The notes under the pieces are model-generated. The model was not told where the DNA came from and ran no database searches. It was given only the letters and a program-made list of their open reading frames with translations. This document shows positions 49,754 through 57,147 of a DNA stretch of 63,410 nucleotides, one piece after another. Both the position numbers and the translations under genes were made by a program. Every line of letters begins with the position of its first letter. Positions within the stretch are counted from its first letter, which is position 1. The DNA comes from Paenibacillus agri (GTDB lineage Bacteria > Bacillota > Bacilli > Paenibacillales > Paenibacillaceae), in the NCBI RefSeq assembly GCF_013359945.1, contig NZ_JABWCS010000188.1, forward strand, positions 1-63,410, read 5' to 3'.

Positions 49754-49803
49754 ATAAAAGAAGCCTAAAAGAGTTCTATGAGGACTCTTTCGTGGCTTCT
49801 CCG
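49754..49803 (-). terminator. riboswitch expression-platform terminator for yabE
   Basis: Minus strand: AGAAGCC and GGCTTCT enclose AAGAGT/ACTCTT and are followed by TTTATTTTG. It lies between the aptamer and yabE (about 200 nt before the start codon), as expected for a transcription-terminating OFF switch. Confidence 0.9.
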
Positions 49804-49831
49804 ATGTCAGAATACGCGGCTCATGCACGAG

Positions 49832-50056
49832 GTTTCCTCTCTTACTTTCGCTTACGGGGTTAGCTGTCGGGTTCGGACGAAAGAGAGACGCCCTATCTCG
49901 GGTCACCCGCTCACGGCGGTTGCCCTAAAATTCACCCCAAAGACCACGTGAAGAAATCAACTACTGTCTGCGGCATTCTAAGCTGTACTTGATGTACTCT
50001 GTATACGGCAAACAATATTGGTTCCCCCGTTCTCCATACGGAGACTCAGCGAGACG
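49832..50056 (-). promoter_or_regulatory. cyclic di-AMP riboswitch (ydaO/yuaA class)
   Basis: The minus strand carries the hallmarks in order: TCGCTGAG (P1 5' side), CGGGGGAACC, TTTGGGGTGAAT, AGGGCAACC, CCCGACAGCTAACCCCGTAA and AGCGA (P1 3' side), followed by AAGAGAGG that pairs with CTCTCTT. About 95 nt are inserted between the GGGGGAACC and GGGGTGAA blocks. Known biology: c-di-AMP binding promotes termination and so lowers expression of cell-wall and potassium genes. The terminator follows at 49754-49803. Upstream, 50057-50260 should hold its promoter; TTGTTA-N16-TATCAT near 50061-50088 is a weak candidate. Confidence 0.9.
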
Positions 50057-50260
50057 ATCCATGATAGCGTGGGCTGTCACTGTAACAACAGCTCACTGCA
50101 CTGAAAAGATGATATCCTGTTTTGATGCATGTTGTAAAGGACGATTCAACCACGTTTACGCAAATATATGGTTAAAATATTGTAATATTCGGCTGTTTTT
50201 TTGTTAAAAAAGTTTAATACATCGGCTATACTCTATTTTTCACCGTGTTTGCTCCCGATT

Positions 50261-51031
50261 TCACTCAATGCCAAATCGTTCCAGTGCGTTCGCATACGTA
50301 ATTTCAGCCAATTCCTCCCAAGTTATCCCTTTAATTTCTGCCGCAGCTTCTGCCACCAACTTGACATGGGCGCTCTCATTTCGCTTCCCACGGAAGGGGT
50401 GTGGCGTCAGATACGGGGAGTCTGTTTCGATCAATAAACGGTCCAGCGGCGTCTGCGCCAGCACCTCTTTGGGAACCCTTGCATTCTTGAACGTTATCGG
50501 GCCTCCGAAGGATAGGTGGAATCCCAAATCCAAGCACATTTTCGCTGTTTCCCAACTACCGGAGAAGGAATGCATTACACCGCCAATCTCGTTAGCCTTC
50601 TCCTCGCGGAGAATTCTCACTACGTCCTCATGAGCATCTCGATCATGAATACAGATTGGCATTTTCAGCTCGCGGGCTAGTCCGATCTGCTTGCGGAAGA
50701 CTTCGTGCTGCACGTCCTTGGGAGAGGTATCCCAGTAATAATCGAGGCCGATCTCACCAATGGCGACGACCTTTTTGTGGCTGCATAGCGAGGCAATCCA
50801 ATCAAGGTCCCCCTCCTTCATGTCAATCGCATCCTGTGGATGCCACCCCACTGCTGCATAAATATAATCATACTTTTCTGCGAGCTGCATCGTGGTTGGG
50901 ATCGTCTCCCGATTGAATCCGATATTAATCATTTTGCTGACACCGGCCTCTACCGCACGAGCAATGACCTGTTCGCGGTCCTCGTCGAATTGCGGAGCAT
51001 CCAGATGGGTATGTGTGTCGAATAAGTACAT
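50261..51031 (-). CDS. tatD: TatD-family metal-dependent deoxyribonuclease
   Basis: TIM-barrel metallohydrolase; homologues are 3'-5' exonucleases for DNA. The 256-residue product has the N-terminal DTHTHLD metal motif, YAAVGWHPQDA, AIGEIGLDYYWD, PICIHDRDAHED, GVMHSFSGS and LLIETDSPYLTPHPFRGKRN, which are all TatD signatures. GGAGG precedes the ATG. In B. subtilis the equivalent yabD lies between metS and yabE; metS is missing here. Confidence 0.95.
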   Translation of the reverse strand: MYLFDTHTHLDAPQFDEDREQVIARAVEAGVSKMINIGFNRETIPTTMQLAEKYDYIYAAVGWHPQDAIDMKEGDLDWIASLCSHKKVVAIGEIGLDYYWDTSPKDVQHEVFRKQIGLARELKMPICIHDRDAHEDVVRILREEKANEIGGVMHSFSGSWETAKMCLDLGFHLSFGGPITFKNARVPKEVLAQTPLDRLLIETDSPYLTPHPFRGKRNESAHVKLVAEAAAEIKGITWEELAEITYANALERFGIE

Positions 51032-51100
51032 GTACTGTTGTCCTCCCGGTCTTGGTCTCTATGTTCTTGGTTTCTATGTTTAAAGATGACTATTTAATCT

Positions 51101-52384
51101 TTATTTTGCGAATATTTCAGCAACAGAGTCAGGCAGTTGTGAAAGCGCCTTATTCAGCTTGTCTTGAGGAAAATACAGGTGATATCTTCCACGGTGAATG
51201 CCGCTGATGGAACGTACAATATCTGAGACTTCCGAGATTTCACGGAGCCGGTCCTTCCGGTCAAGCAGCAATATTTGATTGCTGTCAAAACCCTCTCCCG
51301 GACGAAACACATCATACGGAAGGTCTGACGGAAAATCAATTTCCAGATCATATTCCGGGTCCAGCCCGGCTCCCGCAAAACTGCGGCGGATTTCGTCAAT
51401 TGTCTCCTGATTGAGACTCTCCGTCTCCACATATTTATACAGTTTACGATGAATAAACCGGCTGCACAAGTCGCTCAGCAGTCCATCCTCCTCCAGTGTC
51501 CATTGCATGAAGGCCGTTTGAACTAACGCTTCATCTAGCAGCAAATACTGCTGCACTGTCACTTCCCCCTGAAGCAAATCACCCAGCGGATGAATCATAA
51601 ATTTAAAATTATATCCCTCTAAGTACAGCTCTTTAGCCCGGCGGAAAATCTGTCGTAAAATGATTTCAGAACTCCGGGTTACCGGGTGAAAATATACCTG
51701 CCAGTACATCTGATACCGCGACATCAGATAGTCCTCTATCGCATGCATTCCTGATTCTTTAACTACAACTCTTCCATTATAGGGACGAAGCACTCGCAGA
51801 ATTCGGTCGATATCAATCGTACCGTAATTCACGCCAGTGTAATATGCATCCCGCAGCAGATAATCCATCCGGTCAGCATCGAGGGGACTGGACACCAAAT
51901 TGACAACAATTTCGTGCTCATAGGTTTTGGCGATAACTGAAGCGACTTTTTGAGGAAAATCTTCCTCTACATCCCGCAGAATATTGGTGATTTCTGTGTT
52001 CTCCAGAATGATCCGGCACGTCCAGTCTTCATGGTTCATTTCAAATGCTTCTTCTATAGAATGCGAGAACGGGCCATGCCCCAAATCATGAAGCAGCGCT
52101 GCACAGAGCGTGAGCAATCGTTCTTCCGGTATCCAACCTTTATATCCACTCCGTTCAAACTGGGAAATAATTCGACGGGTAATTTCATAGACACCAAGAG
52201 AATGCGAGAATCGGCTGTGTTCTGCACCATGGAAAGTCAGATAAGAGGTACCTAGTTGCCGAATCCGGCGCAAGCGTTGGAATTCCTTAGTATTAATCAA
52301 ACGCCAGATGATTACATCCTGCACGTGAATGTAATTATGAACCGGATCTTTGAAAACCTTCTCTTCTGTGAGCGGCTTCTTCAT
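51101..52384 (-). CDS. HD-domain phosphohydrolase (YwfO / dNTPase-like)
   Basis: A 427-residue HD-superfamily hydrolase. Visible: KVFKDPVHNYIHVQD, EFQRLRRIRQLGTSYLTFHGAEHSRFSHSLGV-type N-terminal metal-site His, LLHDLGHGPFSHSIEEAFEMNHE with the HD pair near residue 97, and SSPLDADRMDYLLRDAYYTGV with the last metal Asp. These match SAMHD1-like dNTP triphosphohydrolases and B. subtilis YwfO. Substrate not determinable here. It occupies the place of metS (methionyl-tRNA synthetase) relative to B. subtilis and is divergent from abrB. Confidence 0.9.
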   Translation of the reverse strand: MKKPLTEEKVFKDPVHNYIHVQDVIIWRLINTKEFQRLRRIRQLGTSYLTFHGAEHSRFSHSLGVYEITRRIISQFERSGYKGWIPEERLLTLCAALLHDLGHGPFSHSIEEAFEMNHEDWTCRIILENTEITNILRDVEEDFPQKVASVIAKTYEHEIVVNLVSSPLDADRMDYLLRDAYYTGVNYGTIDIDRILRVLRPYNGRVVVKESGMHAIEDYLMSRYQMYWQVYFHPVTRSSEIILRQIFRRAKELYLEGYNFKFMIHPLGDLLQGEVTVQQYLLLDEALVQTAFMQWTLEEDGLLSDLCSRFIHRKLYKYVETESLNQETIDEIRRSFAGAGLDPEYDLEIDFPSDLPYDVFRPGEGFDSNQILLLDRKDRLREISEVSDIVRSISGIHRGRYHLYFPQDKLNKALSQLPDSVAEIFAK

Positions 52385-52456
52385 GAGATCAACTCCTTCA
52401 TCTAATTTTAATTAGTCATTTCGCGCTTGGCGGTATATAATGGGTAATAATGTCGC

Positions 52457-52500
52457 ACTTTGTCGAATTATGACACAAAATGAGTGGTTGAATCGACAAA
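52457..52500. promoter_or_regulatory. 0A boxes between abrB and the HD hydrolase gene
   Basis: TTTGTCGAATTATGAC (52459-52474) contains a perfect Spo0A box, and AATCGACAAA (52491-52500) a near-perfect one on the other strand. They are 75-120 bp upstream of the HD gene and about 100 bp upstream of the abrB -35. On the minus strand TTCGAC and TATATA-like sequences near 52430-52469 may form the HD gene promoter, but I cannot assign it firmly. Confidence 0.6.
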
Positions 52501-52592
52501 ATTTATTTATGTAATTTATGGGTGGTTTTGCTTCAAACCTAACAGCACTGTACATTTCCATAAAATCACCCTAAAATTCGTTAGAAAAAAGG

Positions 52593-52621
52593 TTGACTGT
52601 TTTGGGAATCGTTGGTATTAT
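52593..52621 (+). promoter_or_regulatory. sigma-A promoter of abrB
   Basis: TTGACT (52593-52598), 17-nt spacer, TATTAT (52616-52621), 64 bp before the start codon. Confidence 0.8.
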
Positions 52622-52644
52622 GGATATCATAAAACAGTGAAGAA

Positions 52645-52659
52645 TGTCGAATAATGACG
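52645..52659 (+). promoter_or_regulatory. Spo0A operator downstream of the abrB promoter
   Basis: TGTCGAATAATGACG, a textbook 0A box, located about +17 to +31 relative to the predicted transcription start. In B. subtilis phosphorylated Spo0A represses abrB from just such sites downstream of the promoter. Confidence 0.85.
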
Positions 52660-52684
52660 CTTTAGATATTTGAAAGGGGCAACG

Positions 52685-52945
52685 ATGGCTATGATGAAAT
52701 CAACAGGAATTGTAAGAAAAGTAGACGAACTGGGACGGGTTGTTATTCCAATTGAATTGCGCCGTACGCTTGGCATTGGTGAAAAGGATGCGCTCGAAAT
52801 TTACGTGGACGGTGAGCGGATCATGCTTAAGAAATATGAGCCTGCCTGCATCTTCTGTGGCAATGCCGAGAACGTAACTTATTTCAAAGGAAAAATTGTT
52901 TGTCATGAATGCATTTCTACTATCCCTACCCCTGTGACAAACTAA
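52685..52945 (+). CDS. abrB: transition-state regulator AbrB, with a zinc-ribbon-like C-terminus
   Basis: Global repressor of post-exponential genes. The 86-residue product has the AbrB DNA-binding domain almost unchanged (KSTGIVRKVDELGRVVIPIE, then LRRTLGIGEKDALEIYVDGE). After residue 50 it differs from Bacillus AbrB: four Cys (C55, C58, C73, C76; CIFC and CHEC) suggest a small zinc knuckle instead of the usual multimerisation domain. Start at 52685 (AAAGGGG 5 nt upstream); ATGs at 52691 and 52694 are alternatives. Controlled by the Spo0A operator described above. Confidence 0.93.
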   Translation: MAMMKSTGIVRKVDELGRVVIPIELRRTLGIGEKDALEIYVDGERIMLKKYEPACIFCGNAENVTYFKGKIVCHECISTIPTPVTN

Positions 52946-53006
52946 AACAAATAGTATATAATAAGAATAAATCAAATTGTTAATTCTAACCTTTTTATAT
53001 CTCCTT

Positions 53007-53040
53007 GGCCCTCCGTTTATGCGGGGGGCACTTTTTTTTG
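53007..53040 (+). terminator. abrB terminator
   Basis: GCCCTCCG(TTTATG)CGGGGGGC followed by ACTTTTTTTTG. Confidence 0.88.
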
Positions 53041-53226
53041 TGGGGGCACCCTCCCAAACCCTCCCTGTAGGGAGGGCCCCAAAGGGCTGCCAGCCCTCTG
53101 GACACCCGAAAGGGCACACCCGCGGACAGTTCGACAATCGCAGACGGAAGCAGGCGGTAGTGGTAGGCCCGGCCCTCTGGGCCTTGTCATGCGGTGCGGA
53201 TGGGTGAGTTACTACGAGCGGACTGC
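53041..53226. other. GC-rich non-coding stretch with short inverted repeats
   Basis: No gene seen. Contains CCCTCCC(TGTA)GGGAGGG, GGGCTGCCAGCCC and GGCCCGGCCCTCTGGGCC, so it is highly palindromic. It leads directly into the 164-bp tandem repeats and may be a degenerate edge of them. Confidence 0.6.
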
Positions 53227-53915
53227 GGCGGCTCTCCCTTTGGGAATTGCCTTACGTTAGCGCTGAGTGATACGTCTAACCCCGAGTCAGATACTGACGA
53301 CGGGGGGGATCGCTCTCCCTTCGGGAATCCGCTGGCGTCGGCGGTTGGCCTACAGTTCATTTGACGGACGAGTTACGTCGTGCGTACTGTGGCGGCTCTC
53401 CCTTCGGGAATTGCCTTACGTTAGCGCTGAGTGATACGTTTAACCCCGAGTCAGATACTGACGACGGGGGGGGATCGCTCTCCCTTCGGGAATCCGCTGG
53501 CGTCGGCGGTTGGCGTACAATGGATTCGGCTGATGAGTTGCGATGAGCGGACCGCAGCGGCTCTCCCTTCGGGAATTGCCTTACGTTAGCGCCGGGTGAT
53601 ACGTCTAACCCCAGCTTGCTACAGATGGCGGGGGGGTCATCGCTCTCCCTGCGGGAAACGGCTTGCGTCGGCGATAGGCGTACAGCTGATTCGGCGAATG
53701 AGTTACGTCGTGCGGATTGCGGCCGCTCTCCCTTCGGGAATTGCCTTACGTTAGCGCTGGGTGATACGTCTAACCCTGAGTGAGCTTCTGACGACGGGCT
53801 TCATCGCTCTCCCTTCGGGAATCGGCTGACGTCGGCGGTTGGCGTACAATGAATTCGGCTGATGAGTTGCGATGAGCGGACCGCAGCGGCTCTCCCTTCG
53901 GGAATTGCCTTACTT
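53227..53915. repeat. 164/165-bp higher-order tandem repeat
   Basis: Four full units start near 53227, 53391, 53556 and 53721, with a truncated fifth near 53885. Each unit is itself two related halves of about 82 bp: one with GGCTCTCCCTTCGGGAATTG and CCTTACGTTAGCGC, the other with CGCTCTCCCTTCGGGAATC and CTGGCGTCGGCGGTTGGCGT. Every half carries TCCC(TTCG)GGGA or a variant loop. Unit lengths alternate 164/165, so no reading frame is preserved. The remaining 53916-54042 is A/T-rich and empty. Confidence 0.92.
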
Positions 53916-54042
53916 CGGCGTAAACATTACTTCTTCAAAATAACCACTTAATGTTTTCCCAATATTCCCTCAGCATTATCAAACATCATTTTCACTGTCC
54001 AATTTATACATTTAAATCCATATTAATGAATTTCTTCGAACG

Positions 54043-54948
54043 CTATTCCCGCTCCAGCAGCGCATTATAAATATCCCGTTTGGCGACGCCGCGGTCGGAA
54101 GCCGCTTTTTTCATAGCTTCTTTACGGGGGATGTCGTTGGTCTCGTAGTGGGCAACGTGTTCTTCAATGCTCAGCTCACGCCACCAAGCGGACTCGGCAG
54201 CAGCTGCCTCTTCTTTACTCTCGCCTTCAACGACAATGACATATTCCCCAAGCGGAGGATAGTCAGCTAGCCAGGCGCTACACTCTTCAATCGTTCCACG
54301 CAGAAATTCCTCGTACCGCTTGGTCAGCTCACGGGCCAGAACGATACGGCGGTTGCCGAACGTCTCCAGCAAATGCTCCAAGGTCTTAAGTACCCGATGC
54401 GGAGACTCATAAAACAACAGTGTTCCCTGGGCAGAACGCAGAGGGGATAATACTGCACGAATGTCTTTTCGCTCCCGGGGCAAGAAACCGGCAAAAGTGA
54501 ACGTTGTCGTCGGCAAGCCGGAAGCGATCAGCGCGGACAACGCAGCGTTAGCACCAGGCACAGGAATGACCGGGATACCATGGCTAATAGCAAGCGCGAC
54601 GAGGTCAGAACCGGGGTCAGAAATGGCCGGCAGACCAGCGTCACTGACAAGCGCCAAATTTTTACCTTCTATTATATAGCGTATCAGCTCCGGCCCACTT
54701 GCCGCCTTATTATGCTCGTGATAGCTGAACAGCATGGATGGGGTAATTTCAAAATGGCTCAGCAGTTTTCGCGTATTTCGTGTATCCTCAGCAGCGATAA
54801 TATCGCACTCCTGGAGGGTGCGCACAGCACGATAAGTCATATCCTCCAAGTTGCCAATCGGTGTAGCTACAAGATAAAGGGAACCGCTCCCTTCTGGACG
54901 CCCTCCATCTTTACTGTTTTGAAAACTACTCTGGCAAGATATTGTCAT
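54043..54948 (-). CDS. rsmI: 16S rRNA 2'-O-ribose C1402 methyltransferase
   Basis: SAM-dependent methyltransferase of the tetrapyrrole methylase fold. The 301-residue product has LYLVATPIGNLEDMTYRAV, AAEDTRNTRKLLSHFEI, LVSDAGLPAISDPGSDLV, PVPGANAALSALIASGLPT and FAGFLPR, all diagnostic of RsmI. The ATG overlaps the preceding methyltransferase stop by 4 nt (ATGA). The small yazA (GIY-YIG) gene that separates them in B. subtilis is absent. Confidence 0.97.
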   Translation of the reverse strand: MTISCQSSFQNSKDGGRPEGSGSLYLVATPIGNLEDMTYRAVRTLQECDIIAAEDTRNTRKLLSHFEITPSMLFSYHEHNKAASGPELIRYIIEGKNLALVSDAGLPAISDPGSDLVALAISHGIPVIPVPGANAALSALIASGLPTTTFTFAGFLPRERKDIRAVLSPLRSAQGTLLFYESPHRVLKTLEHLLETFGNRRIVLARELTKRYEEFLRGTIEECSAWLADYPPLGEYVIVVEGESKEEAAAAESAWWRELSIEEHVAHYETNDIPRKEAMKKAASDRGVAKRDIYNALLERE

Positions 54949-55715
54949 GATCTACCCTCTCCGGCTCCAAAATAGATGTCCATGATCTCCGGACAATATT
55001 CATTGTTCTCATTATAAACGATCAGCGGCGGCTGCAAACGCACCTCCGGCTTCCCGTCACGCGCTGCTTCGATCAGCACCATATTCGCTTCAAGATGTGC
55101 ACGCGGATGCACAAAACGGATACTTTTCGGCTCCAGTCTATACTGCCGCATCAGGCTGATAATATCTGCAAGACGCTGCGGCTTGTGTACCATACTCACT
55201 TTACCTCCAGTACGGACAAGCCGGACACAGGCCTGAATGACCTCCTCCAGTGTACAGCCCAGTTCATGACGGGCCATCGCCTGGTGTGTGTTCATTTTGA
55301 GATCACTCCCGTTCAGCGGCATGTATGGCGGATTCACGGTGATTGCATCATATACGCCATAGCCAGCCACTGTATGCAGCTCCCGCAAGTCGCCTTCATG
55401 AATGACAATCCGCTCCTCCAGGCCATTCATAGCCACACTGCGGCGGGCCATGTCAGCAAGACGAGGTTGAATCTCGATTCCTTCTATAGAAGCACTAGTA
55501 CGTGTAGTCAGGAGCATAGGAATAACGCCATTACCGGTGCAGAGATCAAGCACTCTTCCACGCGGCGGAATACCTGCGAATCGGGCCAGCAGCACAGCAT
55601 CCATCGAGAAGCTGAATACCTCATCGCTTTGTATAATATGCAAATCATGGGTCAATAAATCATCCACTCGCTCCGACGGAAGCAGCGGAATGGCTGAATC
55701 TTTGAACGAATTCAT
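54945..55715 (-). CDS. TrmN6-like SAM-dependent methyltransferase (YabB)
   Basis: Homologue of tRNA1(Val) adenine-37 N6-methyltransferase. The 256-residue Rossmann methyltransferase has VFSFSMDAVLLARFA, the SAM motif VLDLCTGNGVIPMLL, IEGIEIQPRLADMARRSV and the catalytic NPPYMPL motif typical of N6-adenine enzymes. Start at 55715 (MNSFKDSAIP) after AAGGAGA. The tRNA target is inferred from the family. Equivalent to B. subtilis yabB, between yabA and rsmI. Confidence 0.92.
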   Translation of the reverse strand: MNSFKDSAIPLLPSERVDDLLTHDLHIIQSDEVFSFSMDAVLLARFAGIPPRGRVLDLCTGNGVIPMLLTTRTSASIEGIEIQPRLADMARRSVAMNGLEERIVIHEGDLRELHTVAGYGVYDAITVNPPYMPLNGSDLKMNTHQAMARHELGCTLEEVIQACVRLVRTGGKVSMVHKPQRLADIISLMRQYRLEPKSIRFVHPRAHLEANMVLIEAARDGKPEVRLQPPLIVYNENNEYCPEIMDIYFGAGEGRS

Positions 55716-55771
55716 CTTGTAGCTCTCCTTACCCTTGAAAAATTGAAATACCATAAATCTCTTCTATATTA

Positions 55772-55805
55772 CAAAAAAACCGTAGGCGTAAATCCCCTAC
55801 GGCTG
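55772..55805 (-). terminator. yabA terminator
   Basis: Minus strand: AGCCGTAGGGG and CGCCTACGGTT pair and are followed by TTTTTTG, just after the yabA stop. It suggests the downstream methyltransferase genes may depend on readthrough or their own promoter. Confidence 0.85.
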
Positions 55806-55812
55806 GATATCC

Positions 55813-56178
55813 TCATTTATTAAGAAAAGAAAGACAGAACAGACAATCACCCTCTGTACGCAAATGCCCAAAGTAAACATTACAGATGTGGAAGCCCTCA
55901 TGGTATAGACGGGCCAGGTTATCATAACCTTCCCCGACAACCTCCTCTGTTCCTTCGCTTGCCGCCAGAAGCGCTTCTGCTTCCGCCGAATCCACGTTAG
56001 GATCTAGGGGTGCTTCCCTCTTTAATATTTTTCTAAGTTGTTCATTTTCGAGACTGAGCCTTTGATTGGCTTCCATCAGTTCTTTTACCGTCTGTTTCCA
56101 TTCGCCAAGATTGGCGCGCATCGTTTCCATCTGCGCTTCCATATCCTGCATGTGTGCAAATATATTTTTCTTCTCCAA
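55813..56178 (-). CDS. yabA: replication initiation control protein YabA
   Basis: Binds DnaA and DnaN to limit replication initiation. The 121-residue product has an N-terminal coiled coil (about residues 8-55) for tetramer formation and the C-terminal zinc region [22 protein letters not shown], then [12 protein letters not shown], with conserved His and three Cys. Start is TTG at 56178 (MEKKNIF, matching MDKKELF of B. subtilis), 4 nt after GGGGTGG. Confidence 0.95.
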   Translation of the reverse strand: MEKKNIFAHMQDMEAQMETMRANLGEWKQTVKELMEANQRLSLENEQLRKILKREAPLDPNVDSAEAEALLAASEGTEEVVGEGYDNLARLYHEGFHICNVYFGHLRTEGDCLFCLSFLNK

Positions 56179-56208
56179 GTTTCCACCCCGAAAGTAACCT
56201 TATATGGT

Positions 56209-57009
56209 TTACTTGACGACAACATCATCCATTGGAAGTTCCTTCACTTTGCCCACTTCAAACAGCTGCACATGAATCGTACGGTTTCCGGCATTAATGC
56301 CTACAACCTTGCCTTCCCCTAAAGAGGTAATGACCATCTTACCGACTGCCGGCATTTCTTCCTTCACACTTTCATAATTATCATGCTCAAACTTCAAGCA
56401 ACACATAAGCCGTCCGCATAATCCGGAAATTTTGGTCGGATTGAGCGAAAGGTTCTGATCCTTGGCCATTTTGATAGATACCGGCTCGAAATCGCCCAGC
56501 CAGGATGAACAGCAGAGAACCCGCCCGCAGGGACCCAGTCCACCCAGCATTTTAGCTTCATCACGCACACCAATCTGCCGAAGCTCGATCCGGGTACGGA
56601 AGATACTTGCCAGATCCTTGACCAATTCACGGAAATCGACACGTCCCTCAGCCGTGAAATAGAAGATGATTTTGTTGCGGTCAAACGTGAATTCGACATC
56701 CACCAACTTCATTTTAAGGCCATGATCACGAATTTTATTTAAACAGGTGGTAAAGGCATCTTTTGCCGCACCCTTGTTCTCTTCCACCACACGTGCGTCG
56801 GTTTCACCGGCAATACGCATGACTTTCTTCAGAGGCAGCACAACGTCAGACTCCTGCACCTCTTTTTTGCCAATGACGACTTTACCGTACTCCACCCCAC
56901 GTGCCGTCTCAACAATCACGCACTGATCCCGTTCAATCGGAAAATCCAGCGGATCGAAGTAATATATTTTACCCGCTTTTTTGAAGCGGACACCTACTAC
57001 GCTGTACAA
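56209..57009 (-). CDS. ricT: PSP1-domain protein RicT (YaaT)
   Basis: Subunit of the RicAFT complex (with RicA/YmcA and RicF/YlbF), which stimulates Spo0A phosphorylation and RNase Y-dependent processing in B. subtilis. The 266-residue product has VGVRFKKAGKIYYFDPLDFP, EYGKVVIGKKEVQ, and the Cys-rich GPCGRVLCCSSWLGDF with KISGLCGRLMCCLKFEHDNY, in agreement with its known Fe-S binding. The start is TTG at 57009 following GGGGG. Next to holB as in B. subtilis. Confidence 0.95.
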   Translation of the reverse strand: MYSVVGVRFKKAGKIYYFDPLDFPIERDQCVIVETARGVEYGKVVIGKKEVQESDVVLPLKKVMRIAGETDARVVEENKGAAKDAFTTCLNKIRDHGLKMKLVDVEFTFDRNKIIFYFTAEGRVDFRELVKDLASIFRTRIELRQIGVRDEAKMLGGLGPCGRVLCCSSWLGDFEPVSIKMAKDQNLSLNPTKISGLCGRLMCCLKFEHDNYESVKEEMPAVGKMVITSLGEGKVVGINAGNRTIHVQLFEVGKVKELPMDDVVVK

Positions 57010-57042
57010 AAATTAACCCCCTTGTTTGCCGGTAAAAGGAAC

Positions 57043-57138
57043 CTAAGGGCAAGTCCGCTCCCTGGTAATGCATGCTTGTCCTTCCTCATCGGTTACACCA
57101 ATATTTCCAGGCTGAAGCGACATATGGAGGATATTCAT
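57043..57138 (-). CDS. possible 31-residue small protein
   Basis: An open frame fills the holB-ricT gap: MNILHMSLQPGNIGVTDEEG then QACITRERTCP, with AAGGA 5 nt before its ATG and the start 10 bp after the holB stop. Nothing in it is recognised. Position and ribosome binding site favour translation, but a frame this short could arise by chance. Confidence 0.3.
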   Translation of the reverse strand: MNILHMSLQPGNIGVTDEEGQACITRERTCP

Positions 57139-57147
57139 AATTATCCT

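Noticed and set aside
53361..53546. Short frame inside the 164-bp repeat
   Set aside because: Unit lengths of 164 and 165 break the frame between copies and substitutions do not favour codons.
53227..53915. CRISPR array
   Set aside because: Units are contiguous with no unique spacers, they are far longer than CRISPR repeats, and no cas gene is near.
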